From: Ancylostoma caninum
Lineage: Eukaryota; Nematoda; Chromadorea; Rhabditida; Ancylostomatidae
Length of the DNA stretch: 64,000 nucleotides
Assembly: GCA_037903475.1 (NCBI GenBank)
Contig: JBAJFG010000172.1
Coordinates: forward strand, 1,488,001-1,552,000
Direction: 5' to 3'
The stretch's first letter is position 1, and every line of letters starts with the position of its first letter. Both the position numbers and the translations under genes were made by a program. Below, in pieces: positions 1-12,715 of the stretch. The notes beneath the pieces are model-generated. The model had not been told where the DNA came from, searched no databases, and saw nothing but the letters and a program-made list of their open reading frames with translations.

Positions 1-3000
1 CAGGAAAAAACTCTAAGACGATATATACGAGGTAAAGCTGCTTGCAACACAAAGAAAAAGAGGTCACAGAGGTGAGATTATCGTGTAGCGATGGTTTTTT
101 ACCCGGCTCCGATTGAGGTTGCTCCTCCAATTGCACCTGTTAATATGCTTTTCGCACCTGTTCTCAATGATTTTTAGAAGGTCAACGAGAACACAGGACA
201 GGGGACGTCATAGCATTTTCAGAGCATGAGATGGGGTCAGGGTAAGGTTTTAGGACTTAAATTATGCTTGAGCTTGCAGGATTTTAAGTCTTAGACTGCT
301 TATGTAAAAATTTCGCAAAGTTTCACTCCTGAAACTATATGCGCTAATGAAGTAAAAAGCAAATGATGCCGAAAAATAGAGCAAAATCTCACTTTTTAGG
401 CCTCTTCACCCTTAGTTTTCCAATGCTATTATCGTTTCAAGGAGGATTTAAATATCCGAAACTCTTGATCTACTGGAAAACTCGTTCATTGAGTTACTGT
501 TTCAGAAAGAAGTTTCTTTAGCCCTCAAAAACTTTAACTGACTTTAACTTTGACTTTATCTAATAATATGGATGGTCCATTAACTTTCGTAAGGTCTTTT
601 TTTTTTCTCGTTTGAATGTCTTACGGTTTTGAAATGCGCATAAAATAAGCACATCAATAATGAATCCACGAAATGATCCGTGTAGAAAAATCCTTCTGGT
701 TTACATTTTTACCATTAGAAGTTTTAGAGTTTTACTATTTCAATTTTATTTATATTTTTTATATTTTAATTTTTGCTATTAGGAATTTTTACTATTTGGA
801 GGAGTTACTATTTGAATCACCTTCTTTCTAAATACACACTTACCCCCTTCGACTACATTTTCTGAAAATTACCACATTGTTTCTTATTTTATTTCTTTTT
901 TTGCGCGATAAACAAACATAATAAAGCAGCATGCCTTTTATAAAATGCTCTAAGGGTTCCACTAACAATAAAGGACATGTCTGTGCTTTATCCATTGTCT
1001 AGACGGGCAACCTCTAGAAGTACATATTAAGAAAAGGAGTGCGATTGCTTAGCTGTAGCCAGATTACGGTAGGGTTTCTTGGATCTACATAAATATACAT
1101 AGAAAACAGCAGGAGCTAACCGGAAGAAAGCGCAACGATTCCTGGAAACTTGGCACCGGAATTTTACTTGGAGATTCGCCAAGACGTGACTTTCCCTTCT
1201 TTCCAGAAAGTACATATTAAAAAGAATCGCGCTTATCTTGAGCAATTACCTCATTACTGTAATGTTACGGTAAAGATACGGTAGATACCTTAGTGGCCGG
1301 ATGGGATCGCCTGCAAATTTGGCAAAAATAGCAGTGAAATGCCAGATAATTCTACAAACATGGTGCAACATAAACCTATGGAAAGTTTCGAGTGATTCTG
1401 TAATATACCGTACCAACAGTATACCTACCGTAATCAATCCTAATTACAGAAGATGTTGGACTATGTTCAAAATAGGCATGATTTTTACGCAAAAAAATAA
1501 TCACCAAAGCTTGAGATAATTGCTCCAAATAGGTACTGGGCAAAAATGGCCAGATGGGCAGAAATAGCCATACAGTGATGGTTTAAATTCCATATATAGT
1601 GATGTAGACCAAAAAATACAGGAAAATAGAGGTTATGGTAGCCCTAACAGATGAGATTATTAATTTATACAATAATACATGGAAATTGTGTATGAGCATA
1701 ACTAAATAAAATTAATACACAAAACAGCACATTCCTGCCCACTCTTCCGTGGATATACCTCTCCTAGCAGGCTTCTGAAGGAGAATCCAGAAATATTCCT
1801 GGGAAAAAACCACACAACACACCTTTCTTCGAGTCTTTCGTCGGATGCACTTTAATGTTATCGCACGAGAGAATCGACTCGGCCATAGTTCGAGTGAAAA
1901 AACACCGCCGTTTGCTCTATAATTAGAAAAAGAACAATTTCAACAACAAAACATGCCCAAATAAAACACGAAACGATACGGTAGACGATGTCGAACATGA
2001 TCGATAATGTGTACATATGCTGAATAATCAGACAGCTTTTTCAAGGTCATGACATTGAGGCGCCATGTGTGCGAATAATCGCCTGGAAACGCATGTGGAG
2101 GTTCGAGACATGGCAGGCGAATGGCTTGTTATGATCAGCGCTCGAATGACTTCGCATTCACTGAACAAATGGCTTTAAATGCGTCTATTCAAGCTGTAGA
2201 AAAACAATAACGAGAGCAGGAAATGGATTGGATTTTCCAGAAAAAAAAGGACAGAGTTCGAGGATGAATGGAAAGGAAGAATGTACTGCAGCAAACGTGG
2301 GAAAATACTTTGATTGTTTAATTATCCAAGGTTTAGTTACCCAAGTTTGAGTTACTTGCTCTTTCTTTGTATGGAATTTATGGAATATTATGGCATCTGT
2401 TAATGTATCTTGGACCATCTCAACATTGGACCAACACAAACAGGTTAGTTTTTTTTTAATATTCCTAATCCAATTTTGGCCTTCCCTTCCCTTACTGATA
2501 AGCACAGGGGCCTATTTTATAGGTTTGTGTTAGTGCGAAACGGAAATCAAACTATTTTCTTTCTTTTTTTAGTAGTAGCCTCTCTCCACTTTTGTTAGGT
2601 CAAAAGACCCACAATTGGTATATAAATTGGCAGTTTTCCATCTATTTATTTGTTTATTTTTTTACTAAACACCCCAAAAATGGTGCGCTATGTGCAAGGT
2701 AACAATTAATCTGCATATTAATATATTATTAATATATTGTGTACTAGATATTGGAGAAACGACATAGAGAAGAAGAGCACAGGAAAGTGCGTAGAATTTC
2801 GAGAGGACATAAAGAAAACAGGCAATATACAGGCATACACAACTGCACAAGACGTTCAAAACAGGCTACAGGCATACAGTCTTTCCAAACTGTACTAGTA
2901 ATTTAAAGTACAACTCGAGTAGGACGACAAAAATTCATTAGACGTGATTGTCCTCCCCCCCCCTCTCCCCCTCCCGCCCCTCCGATTGGCATTAATGGCA

Positions 3001-3091
3001 AAAAACTGCGAAAATTAAATTGTAATAGCTGATACACTACTTTAAGCACACGAACCATGAGCTGGACAGAAAACAAGACATGGATGAATTG
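1..3091. other. AT-rich intergenic DNA, no gene seen
   Basis: Only short frames. A weak inverted pair of TTACGGTA-type blocks lies at 1254-1446 (ATGTTACGGTAAAGATACGG and TATACCTACCGTAATC), possibly an old MITE. A C-rich tract lies at 2950-2978. The minus-strand frame at 2185-2505 has no recognisable domain. Confidence 0.5.
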
Positions 3092-3200
3092 TTAAGATAA
3101 CCCGGGGTAAAGTTGCTGACGCCCTCATTAAAACAAGAAACATTTGAGTGGCGTTAACATCATGGTTACCGTGGGTAATCTCAACGATGCATACGGCCTC
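3092..3200. mobile_element. Short MITE, 'ATTGAGATTACCC' family
   Basis: It starts AAGATAACCCGGGGTAAAG and ends TTACCGTGGGTAATCTCAAC then GATGCATACGGCC, the same inverted ends as the copies at 8.0 and 33.1 kb. Confidence 0.45.
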
Positions 3201-3710
3201 TCTTCTTAGTTTAAAGGAGAAATAGCTGCAATGGTCTAGAAATAGGCTAACAAGCTCACTAGAAGAATCATGGCTGGGAAAATGGTCCTAAAACTGCTGG
3301 AAAACACGAGAAACTATCTTATTATTTGGTTAGCGTCTGGGAAAGGCCATGTATGCATAGGTGCATGAACATATTATTTGGAAACATATTAAAGCAAGAA
3401 AGAAATTGATTTGCGGTCTCTAGAAAGAGCTATGAGTCCAAAAATGAATTGAAATGAAGTGAATTATCAACACCTCACTCCAAAATTTAACAAGAGGTAG
3501 CTTCTGTAACTGTGCTCCGGGGTGGAGAACTCTGGAACGGATGCTGATTATCCTTAGTTGTTTGTCCTAAGTAGGAAATGGAGATAATAGTGTTTGGAGA
3601 AATGAGGGGCACGGAGAATTTAATCCACGGTGAAATCGGAAACTTTTAGTGCACCTCTAGCTCCATCTTATCAAAAAATAGCGCTCAAAATAACCAACAG
3701 AACTTTTCCC

Positions 3711-3945
3711 AGATCTATTCCAGAAACAAGCCACTACTATGGAATCGGCGAATTACATGAATTACTAGAACAACGGTAAATGTTTGTAGTCCATCCAAGA
3801 TCTATTCCGGAAACAAGCCACTGCTAGGGAATCGGCAGATCTATTCCGGAAACAAGCCACTGCTAGGGAATCGGCAGATCTATTCCGGAAACAAGCCACA
3901 ACTACAGAATCGGCGTATTAAATGAATTACTAGAACAAGGGTACA
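3711..3945. repeat. 39-bp tandem repeat near 3.8 kb
   Basis: Three tandem 39-bp units start at 3798, 3837 and 3876 (AGATCTATTCCGGAAACAAG then CCACTGCTAGGGAATCGGC). A fourth diverged unit at 3711 is separated by a spacer (GAATTACTAGAACAACGGTA) whose near-copy also follows the last unit, so a larger repeat carries the smaller one. Confidence 0.8.
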
Positions 3946-3950
3946 TATTC

Positions 3951-5140
3951 TAGGCCTACAAAGGTGTACTTGAAATGCTCTAAAATCGAATGATTACCTT
4001 CGAAAACATATATAATTGATAAAACCACGAAAAGTCCGATGTTTTATACAAGAAAATGGAGTTTTTCCATATTTTACGCATTTTTTTTGCATTTTTTGGG
4101 AATTTCCTCAAAATATAAATGAACATAATTGGATAATACACAACATAACAAGCATAAATAAATTCCTAATAATGAGATGAGTAATAACGAAATCCAAGAA
4201 ACTCTCAGGAAAACAAAGAAATCTCCGGGAAAGCGCTACCAGTACAGAACCCAATAAACACTTGAACACTCAGTACACGATCGCAGCGAACACCGAACCG
4301 AAATCGAACTGCTCGCCATGAGGTGCTGGTGCTGGAGCTGGCCTGTCACAGCAAACACTTTTATGGGTGTCGAGATTTAGGCTAGCGACTCGAGAGGTGA
4401 GATCGCGCTAAAAACCGCTGCACAACACGCGATTCCAGTCCTCTGCGATTATTCTGATCGCTCGTACTCGAGCCAGGTTTTTGCTCTGATCCGTAAATAT
4501 TGCACGAAACATTTCTGGATGTATAGACATCACTGCAGAAGCAAAAAAAAATGATTGAGTGATTTTGAGGGCAGAAAAGATGAGCCAGGGCTATTTGGTG
4601 AAGAAATGGTTCCCAGTAGTCACCGGACATTTTCGGAAGGATAAATGTGGCGCTTTCGCTGCGATAAAAATATTATTTAATTTTTATTGTTGCATATAAA
4701 AATATCATTTGGTTTTTATCGTCCTTGCTTTTGAACCCTGGAGTATGACGTCAATTTATTCTTGGAACAGGTTGTGACAGAAACTCAGTGGTACTTGGTC
4801 CCTCTAACTCTACTGGTAAATTTCACCATTACTCCCTCCCCCCCCCCCCCGCATTAGTGTTTGTTTCACTGACCACTGCATGTTAGGGTTAAATTTCCTT
4901 ATCTTTTTGTTCGACTTCCATGCCTATACATGGCTGGCGCACCTTGAGTGCATAAATAACCAAATAAATAAATAAATAATTAAAAATATACAAATATTAT
5001 TAGTTTTATTCTGTAGCGTACTTTGTTTGTTAACACATATTTGTCTGTGTTAGGGCACAAAAGCAAATAAAAACAATTTTACAGTGTCCTACGCAATCGC
5101 GACTTGTACCTGATCCGATCGCGATATCTTAGACCCATAG
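3951..5140. other. AT-rich intergenic DNA, no gene seen
   Basis: It holds a C13 run at about 4838 and an AAATAAATAAATAAAT tail at 4958-4980 preceded by CTGGCGCACCTTGAGTGCAT, which may be the end of a retroposon. The minus-strand frame at 4382-4630 is unrecognised. Confidence 0.4.
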
Positions 5141-5144
5141 GACT

Positions 5145-5362
5145 ATTTATACTGGACCCGCGCGTCAATCGCGCGTCATATGCACATATCTACTCGAGGG
5201 TTTTCTACGAAGGTTGATCACAACAACATGCACATTTTAGAAGAAACTAGTACCTAACAGCCACGACGCTACAAGTGCCTGCGTCGGAGCTGCGACTGGG
5301 CCTACTCCTCATCAAGCAGACGCACGCGCGTCGAACGCACGCACCTGGTATAAATAGCTCAT
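5145..5362. mobile_element. MITE, 'GATGCGTGCG' family
   Basis: The left end is ACTATTTATACTGGACCCGC then GCGTCAATC; the right end, inverted, is GAGCTATTTATACCAGGTGC then GTGCGTTCGAC. The interior has TGCGTCGGAGCTGCGACTGG, found in similar form in the 12.5-kb copy (GCGTCTGAGCTGCGTC). Confidence 0.6.
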
Positions 5363-6312
5363 TATACTTGAACTGCTGCCGCCCTAGCAAGGAAGAACGG
5401 AAGAGTTCCATGAAGGCAAGGTGACAGTAATCAAAAGTGAACAAAAATTAAAAAAAAACAATTTTTGAGAAAACAAACGAATAAATTTTACAGAGCACAA
5501 CTAGCAACTACTATAGGAGTGCACAAAAGTTAATTGTACTGCACTCCTTGCGTTCTCGTGAGTGCATATGCTCGGATAAATTTCATTATTCAACTAATCA
5601 CCTACTTATTCATAGTACGCCCGTAGGCGGTCCATGCTATAATATAATTGTAGGAGAAAAGATTTGATTTTTTGATTGAAGGAGTTAACGAACTCTAAGG
5701 ACACAAAGAAGGGCAAGAGATCCTGGAAAAAATGGAAAAAAGGCGAGGATTATTTTAAAAAAATAAGGGGACACCGTTAAACATGCCATTTCAATGTAAC
5801 AATGCCTCACAGAGTGAGATGTATAGAAACTTGGTCAATTCCAAGAAAATTTACTATTACTACTGAATTTTACCTACCATGGACCATAGTAGAGAAAACA
5901 GCAGACAGACAAAGAAGGCGAGAGAGTGTGCAAAAGTTGGAGAGAAATGAGAGGAGAGCAGGTTATCCGAATGGTAACTCGACTATTGTCGCGCTTGGAA
6001 CAGACTATAACACAAAAACCATGGATGCACAAGTGGCAGCTGCAGAATCTGGATTTGAGGGAAAGAAGGGGGGGGGGAAGGATATGAAAAAATGGGTCCC
6101 CACCGGCCTTGGGGACCAGAACGATCGGAATCTGGAAAATAAATTAATAAATAAGGAAAATAAAAATTATTTAAAATGTGAGAATTCGAAAATAAGTAAT
6201 AAGAAAAATAATATATCTCAGAGCAATGAACTTAAAAAAATTTCATCTATTCCATGAAGTAGGTTCGACTGTTATACAATTGGAGTTGTCAAAAGACGCT
6301 TACCGCTGTGGT

Positions 6313-6801
6313 TCAAATGCTACCCAATAAAGACACACAAAAACCTATTTTCTGGCCCCCTATTGTAAGGAGAATTAGGGCGGAGCGCCCATTGTAACGC
6401 GAGACATCTGTCACATATGCTTCATAGCAACTCGGCCAGTTGTCAAGGCAAGTACAGCTAGTAACAGTCACTTTTGAGGCTTTTATCCAATTATTCGGAA
6501 TTACATCACTGTTTAATTTGCCACTATACCAAGAATATAATGTTACCCTGAATAATAAGGGTCCTGACGACAAACCAAAAACGTCATCGGAAGTTGAATC
6601 ATACGGAGGTGTAACATTTTTTATTTGGCCGTTGTCTAATGTAGTCAGCATTAATAATTTTTGTGGAAAATACAAAAAAAAATTGTATGAATATAAGTCA
6701 ATTGGTGAGCATTCCTTTGAAGAAGTTCTAAAAAAGCAATTGTTACCATAAAGTACAAATGAACACTTCCTTGACACCTTCGGAAACCTACCGTATTCCA
6801 C
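6313..6801 (-). CDS. Unrecognised open frame in AT-rich DNA (possible exon or decayed gene)
   Basis: A minus-strand frame runs from about 6880 to a TGA stop at 6313, roughly 185 codons without a stop in AT-rich sequence, longer than expected by chance. From GTG 6801 it contains LDNGQIKNVTPPYDSTSDD, several tryptophans (LYSWYSG, NNWIKASK) and a Cys cluster (SCTCLDNWPSCYEAY), and ends ILLTIGGQKIGFCVSLLGSI. The amino-acid mix resembles an extracellular protein, but I recognise no family. Plus-strand frames at 6440-6751 and 6759-6959 overlap it, so the strand is not certain. No clear splice sites or start codon were found. Confidence 0.3.
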   Translation of the reverse strand: MEYGRFPKVSRKCSFVLYGNNCFFRTSSKECSPIDLYSYNFFLYFPQKLLMLTTLDNGQIKNVTPPYDSTSDDVFGLSSGPLLFRVTLYSWYSGKLNSDVIPNNWIKASKVTVTSCTCLDNWPSCYEAYVTDVSRYNGRSALILLTIGGQKIGFCVSLLGSI

Positions 6802-7892
6802 TAATGAGGAGGCTGATATACTTATTTTTCACCTTGAGGGATAAGTACAAGTCCTTTAATGATACTTTTGATAGAAACACTAAGCATAAGTCATTGTATA
6901 ACTTTCTAAGTAGAGGAAGTAATCGCCTAAAAGCGGAATATAATCGTGAGAACCTTTAGAAAACAAAAAAAAAATTCACAGAAAACCCTATTAAAAGGAT
7001 GTGTTCTGTAATTACGTACCTACAAATCACAACTCTGAGCAGACATTTTATCAAGAGTTCCAGCGAAAGCAAATGACGGTAACCATCAAGAGAAACGCCC
7101 CATAAAACATTCCTGCACTTGTGTCACGTGTGTGATTGTTAGTGATAATGCGATTGGAATGATGTGACATTTCTATCTGTGGAAATATTTCTTGGAAAAA
7201 ATGCTTATAATTACTGAGATTATTATAATTTTAAGGATTTCTGAGATACAAGCACTTCGCATCATAGCACCACTAAGCATTTACAAGGTTTTCCCATATT
7301 ATATTTATACTAACTAAGCAGTAACAACTTTGACACAAACAACAAGAATCTTAGACTTTTTTAGATGTCATACGCCTTTGATCCAAAAGTATTCAAGATG
7401 ACAGCCACCAATAGCTGCACTTCCGTAGCAGATCAGCTCAAAAACCAGTACGATTTTGTAAAGAATTTATAGCGTGCAGATCCAAAGTTACTATGATTTC
7501 CGCTCATTTTTGTCCATTTGAGGCCGGAAAATAACTGCTAATATCCGTTCTTCCAATTCAATGTGGTATATTCCGTATTTGGCGGTCGTTCTAGAGGCGA
7601 TCACTAAAATTCTCAAGCTTTTGCTCTAAAGCAACCCTTTGAAGTGATTGTGGGCCATCTGATATCTAAATGTCAACATGCTGCAGAGCGTGACGAGCTG
7701 AATGAAAGCAGGAGGCAATATAATCAATTCAGGCAATTTGCATGAAATGTTAGGGAAAATGGCAAAAATTCTCGTCTTCATAGTTTATTTAATCGGAGAG
7801 GGGAAGCACCAGGATGCATTTACAAAACGTTAAAGATTTTTTTATTCGTAGAAATTGTGCAAACCTTTCTTTCTTTCTTTCTTTTCCTTTCT

Positions 7893-8004
7893 CATATGCA
7901 TCACTGAGGTTACCCAGGGTAAGAGTGTTGAAGCCCATATCCACGATGGGTAATTTTGTGCTATCTTAGCGCGTTTACCCTGGGTAATCTCAATAATACA
8001 TGGA
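7893..8004. mobile_element. Short MITE, 'ATTGAGATTACCC' family
   Basis: About 112 bp: GCATCACTGAGGTTACCCAG at the left and, inverted, TGTATTATTGAGATTACCCA at the right, around a short interior (GAAGCCCATATCCACGATGG). It looks like an internally deleted copy of the 32.7-kb element. Confidence 0.5.
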
Positions 8005-8009
8005 GCTCC

Positions 8010-9400
8010 TTGTTCGTCAAAAAAGGAGCGCTTGACATTATCCAGAAGTGAAAATAATCTTCAACAGAAAAAAGAAGAAAGAAAACAGTAAAATATGGAA
8101 AACCCCTTTCCACCCCAACAAATTCCGAACCCCGTTAATCGACCTAACTTCTCCTCAGCTCAACTTCAGGTGTTAAATAATCTGCAATGGTTTCCTAGCT
8201 AATATAAGATTTTTATAGCTTGAAGCGGTGATATGAGGGTGATTAGGAAGAAAAACCTATTCAAGATAGCGTACCTAAAGCTACAACCTTTTCAATATCT
8301 TCCTCTACCAAAGCAGCAACCCTTAAAAAAACAAAGTAAACGAACCAACCTAGGTTATGTCTGTGATAAATTAATAATGTCTTCCGTATTTTTTTAAAAA
8401 TATTTCTTGGTGTTAAATTAACGTTTTTCCCTCACATTTTGCTGGATTACATGGTTTTCCACGTAGATATTTGGTGTGAAACAGAGTCAAGCTCGCAACA
8501 GAACAGCTCTACCCACTTATCTGCTAATTTACTGCCCCGTTAATCTAGTATTACCTGAAATTCTCGGAAAAGTATCAGATGTTGACGTCTTGCAAAGCAA
8601 TATAATTAAGCAACTCTAGCTCTATGATGCCTTATAAGCTCCAAAAAAACTTCATGTGAGCAGTGTTCACAATATTACAAACGAACCGCCCCCATGGTAA
8701 GAAATGGCCATGGCTATGTTGAACGGATTTTCGCAGTTGAATATAACCTAAGCCAGAAAAAAAACTTAGCGAGGGGAAAAAACAAAAAACCGAAACTTAA
8801 CCTAAGTGAGGTCACGCATCGTTTAGAGCCTAAAGTATGAGCGTTCAGTGGTCATTATGGCGATATTTACTCCTCTTTTAGTTATCTATCACTTATTTAT
8901 TCGTCTATTTACTTGTTTATTGAATGAACTTGAAAGTGAGCCTTAGCGAACAAATCAGACCAGATGAACCAAGGTAAAATGGCAAGTTAAAGTAAGTAGG
9001 GACAAAAATTCGTGATTCTATCGTTAAACTCGGTAAATTAACGAATCCGAGTGCGGAGGATAGACTTCAATGATCTGGCTTCCGTGTACGGATCTCTTTT
9101 TCCATATATTATAATTTATCCGTTACTATTGTACGTATAATCGTTTATTGACAGGTAAATACAAAGCCAATTGGAGCTAGAGAAAACAGCGTTCTTTAGC
9201 GTTTGAGAAAAGATTAACTACTACAACAGGAGTGAGTCTACCCCTCTACATTCGCGCAATGAGGTATCTCTCAACATTAATTTGATTTGGAGCTGAACTT
9301 GAATCAGTACGTATATTGCTTTACGAACAAAAGGTAAAAATTTATTTACTTTGCCTGTGATAAATCAACATACGTATAGCTGCGTACGTAAGCACTCCGA
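8010..9400. other. AT-rich intergenic DNA, no gene seen
   Basis: No open frame above background and no repeat that I could pair with another part of the window. Confidence 0.5.
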
Positions 9401-9407
9401 AAATAAA

Positions 9408-9470
9408 TGATTGATTGATTGATTGATTGAATGATTGATTGAGCGAATGAATGAATGGATGAATGAATTA
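9408..9470. repeat. (GATT)n / (GAAT)n microsatellite
   Basis: TGATTGATTGATTGATTGAT, then GAATGAATGAATGGATGAAT. It is the opposite strand motif to the large ATTC array 220 bp to the right. Confidence 0.9.
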
Positions 9471-9691
9471 GATCGAAATTTTTTATTCCACAACAATATG
9501 TGCATTTTAGCAGTCCTCGATAAAGCTCTTGCGCTATGATTGAAGTAAGCAATTAATTAGTTAATTGGTGAAAATCGGAAGAATAGATTCTTCTGCTTTG
9601 TAAATGCACTAAAAATATTCACCAGAGATTATTTTTGTGTAAACATTCTCACAAACAGAAAGCAAAGTTATTCCTGTCCAGACTCTGAAGA

Positions 9692-10300
9692 TTGTCATTC
9701 ATTCATTCATTCATTCATTCATTCATTCATTCATTCATTCATTCATTCATTCATTCATTCATTCATTCATTCACTCATTCATTCATTCATTCATTCACCC
9801 ACAGCATTCACTCATTCATTCATTCATTCATTCGTTCATTCATTCATTCATTCATTCATTCATTCATTCATTCATTAATTCATTCATTCATTCATTCATC
9901 CACAGCATTCATTCATTCATTCATTCATTCATTCATTCATTCATTCATCCACAGCATTCATTCATCCATTCACTCATTCATTTATTCATCCAATCATTCA
10001 TTCATTCATTCATTCATTCATTCATTCATTCATCCACAGCATTCATTCATTCATTCATTCATCCACAGCATTCATTCATTCATTTATTCACCCAATATTC
10101 ATTCATTCATTCATTCATTCATCCACAGCATTCATTCATTCATTCAATCATTCATTCATCCAATCATTCATTCATTCATTCATTTATTCATCCACAGCAT
10201 TCATTCATTCATTCATTCATTCATCCACAGCATTCATTCGTTCATTCATTCATCCAATCATTCATTCATTCATTCATCCAATCATTCATTCATTCATTCA
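9692..10300. repeat. (ATTC)n microsatellite with interspersed CATCCACAGCATTC units
   Basis: About 600 bp of ATTC repeats, pure for the first 70 nt and then broken regularly by CATCCACAGCATTC and CATCCAATC variants, which gives a second-order periodicity. The frame encoding (HSFI)n runs through it only because of the repeat and is not called a gene. A shorter, oppositely oriented TGAT/GAAT tract lies at 9408-9470. Confidence 0.95.
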
Positions 10301-10309
10301 TTTGAAAGT

Positions 10310-12000
10310 GCCCATCTCGCAACTTGCAGTTGCTAGAAACGAAGCCACAACAAATACGTCAATTCTAAGTGTCCGAAACTGCTGGGAAGAGAGGAATTTT
10401 CCAGAAAAACTTGACCAATTAGACAGCTGCAAGAGGTCTCACTCTTTTTTACATGAAAACAAAAGAACGGTAAAACTTACCTTCTGCATCGAGCTGGATT
10501 GTGAGCGCTACTGTCTAATGGACGAGTTGCTATAGGAACAGAAAACATTCAAAAAGAGAAGCTGAAGGCTGACCGTATCTCGCTAACAAGGCTACTTTCA
10601 GCAGCTAATTACATCGCTTTCTGTAGCGGTACAATCACCATTTTATGTATTAATAAATGGTGCAGGTTGACGTCGGTGCCATGAAGCCCAAGGGAAAAAT
10701 CTTTAGAAAACACTGCCCTTCTGCATGTGCAGATCCCGTGAAAACAGAAGAAAAATGCAAACAAAAGTCTTTGGAGCCGGCGCAGAGGCAGAATTATCGT
10801 GCACTATGACAGGATTTCCCACGAGCATCGAGATGAAGTCAACAGTGTCTGGGATTGGGTGATTGGGTGAATGTTTTGAATAGTGCTGACATCTCTGTAG
10901 CAGTAAATCCAAGGTATTCACGAAAATAGTGGTATATTCCAGGCTTTATTTGCATTTTCGGTGTGATTTCAGAGAAGTATATTATAATTCTAGAGACTGT
11001 TCACTTTAGCCAGTCATTTCTACCTGAAGAGGTATTTTACCAGCATTTTTTTTCGTGTTTCTGGCAACTTGCAAGGCAGTAATGATTGCATATTTCGTGG
11101 ATTTCAATGCTGTCAGAACATATGATCTTACATTTCACTCGATCTCTGACAACGACAACCAGAAGAAACGCATCCCGAGCAGCGTAATAGGTCGAGAAGA
11201 AAGCCTAGTAGGACATCTTCTCCCGTTTGCTGCCATCCTAGCCTCAACTACTGCCATCTCCTCTTCAAATGTGATCATAATGAGAAGAATGCTACTAGGA
11301 AGTAAGTTTTTTTTTGAATAACAACCCTAGTTCAAGACGGCGTTTAGTGGTTTTTGGGTGAGGTGGTACATGCGCTTTTGGCGTGACGACTCCTTTGCTG
11401 TTCGATAGCTGCGTAACTACTTCCTGTGCAATTTAGTTCCCTCACCTGGTAGCATGTCTTGCATGGAGCACATTCGTCTAATACAAAATTGCAGCTAAAA
11501 GGAAGAAAGCTTGAGATTCAAGAGAAGGTCGAATCTTGAAGAAATGCCTGCACCAGAACGGGAATTGTAGGAGCTAAATCTATATCACAGTTTTGCATTT
11601 GTTGCTTGTTTTCGTTGTATGCATTATCTTTACACGAAAGCAAAGCTTACAAGTTTCCTCCTGCACTCTCCAATAAAGTAAAGGAAGCTCATAATGTATA
11701 ATGTGCATTTTGACAATTATATATACACAAATATTTACATGTACGTACATACACAAATGTATGTTTGCAGGTATGTATGCGCAAGTGCAACACATAGTGT
11801 ATGTAGACCTACGTATGCGTGCATTTGGTAAGTTATTGAATCAGACACAGTTTAAATGTGTATAGTATAATTTTTAAATTTTCATGCACGAATACTAGGT
11901 CCAAATATATAGTTATGAACAATTGTACATTAACACACACGTATAAACATGTATACATATAAACTTAGTTCATTTGTCAAGGATGTGTGTCTCCCTCTTC
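10310..12000. other. Intergenic DNA with unassigned short frames
   Basis: Frames at 10703-10921 (minus, QRCQHYSKHSPNHPIPDTVD) and 11055-11321 (plus; minus-strand alternative FEEEMAVVEARMAANGRR) look moderately protein-like but lack splice partners. 11730-11960 has ATGTACGTAC/ACATACACAAAT-type simple sequence. Confidence 0.35.
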
Positions 12001-12004
12001 TTGG

Positions 12005-12072
12005 ATGCTTGAAGGAAATGAGAGCTACTCCTCCACGAAATGGAGTAGTTCTCATTTTCTTCATCTCAAGTG
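12005..12072. other. Long imperfect hairpin (pre-miRNA-sized)
   Basis: GAAATGAGAGCTACTCC pairs with GGAGTAGTTCTCATTTTC around a 10-nt loop (TCCACGAAAT). With flanking GATG/CATC pairing the stem is about 22 bp with few mismatches. It could be a pre-miRNA-like fold or a MITE remnant. Confidence 0.35.
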
Positions 12073-12309
12073 GAGGCTATGCTTGATTACTTGTAAAAGC
12101 TGATGAGCATAGAGCAAAAGCATAAAGCGTAAAGCACAGCCAAACCAGCACTGACAAAATTTTGACAATACAACGAGAATAAACTAGGAATTTAAACAAT
12201 TCACGTCAAGACGGCCAGAAATATAGGCAGAACTGCTTTTTCTCACTATTTTAGTACGAAAACATTCAAGTTTCCAGCGTTATATACTGAGCAACTGCCA
12301 TCGAACGCC

Positions 12310-12329
12310 GGGGGGGGGGGGGGGGGGGC
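12310..12329. repeat. Poly-G tract
   Basis: Nineteen or so G residues in a row after CGAACGCC; a length-unstable homopolymer and a possible G-quadruplex former. Confidence 0.8.
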
Positions 12330-12457
12330 GTGGGTAAGTAAATGCTATCAAAAGTAAGCAAGTCAAAGGTATGAATGGGCCAATCGTGAAACATTAGCTG
12401 CGCCTCCTTTTCCCATACAATACCCATTAACTTATCGCAGGTGTAATGGAGTAAGTA

Positions 12458-12715
12458 GGGCAATTTATACTAGATGCGTGCGTCAGTCACGCATCAGATG
12501 GACACATCGACTTGTGGAGGACCTTCTACGTATGATGACAGGCATGCATATCCTAAATTAAAAATACGGATCGGTAATCGCCTAACGCCGCAAATTGTAG
12601 AGGCATGCGTCTGAGCTGCGTCAGTGTTGCGTCAAGGATGAGACTGAGCTTCTCCTTCACTACCCATGTAGACGCATGCAGGTCGAACGCACGCATCTAG
12701 GAGAAATTGCTCTTA
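12458..12715. mobile_element. MITE, 'GATGCGTGCG' family
   Basis: The left end is GGGCAATTTATACTAGATGC then GTGCGTC; the right end, inverted, is AGAGCAATTTCTCCTAGATG then CGTGCGTTCGAC. About 258 bp with a non-coding, partly self-complementary interior rich in GACGCA/TGCGTC. Sister copies are at 5145-5362, 20335-20575 and 26497-26705. Confidence 0.65.

Noticed and set aside
5802..6257. 151-codon plus-strand frame
   Set aside because: It is open because the strand is purine-rich; the product is low-complexity Lys/Asn/Arg/Glu with no domain and no splice or start evidence.
9692..10336. 214-codon plus-strand frame encoding (HSFI)n
   Set aside because: It is the translation of an ATTC microsatellite; all frames of such a repeat are open and there is no unique coding sequence.
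11055..11321. 88-codon plus-strand frame
   Set aside because: Both strands are open here and neither product is recognised or linked to another exon.
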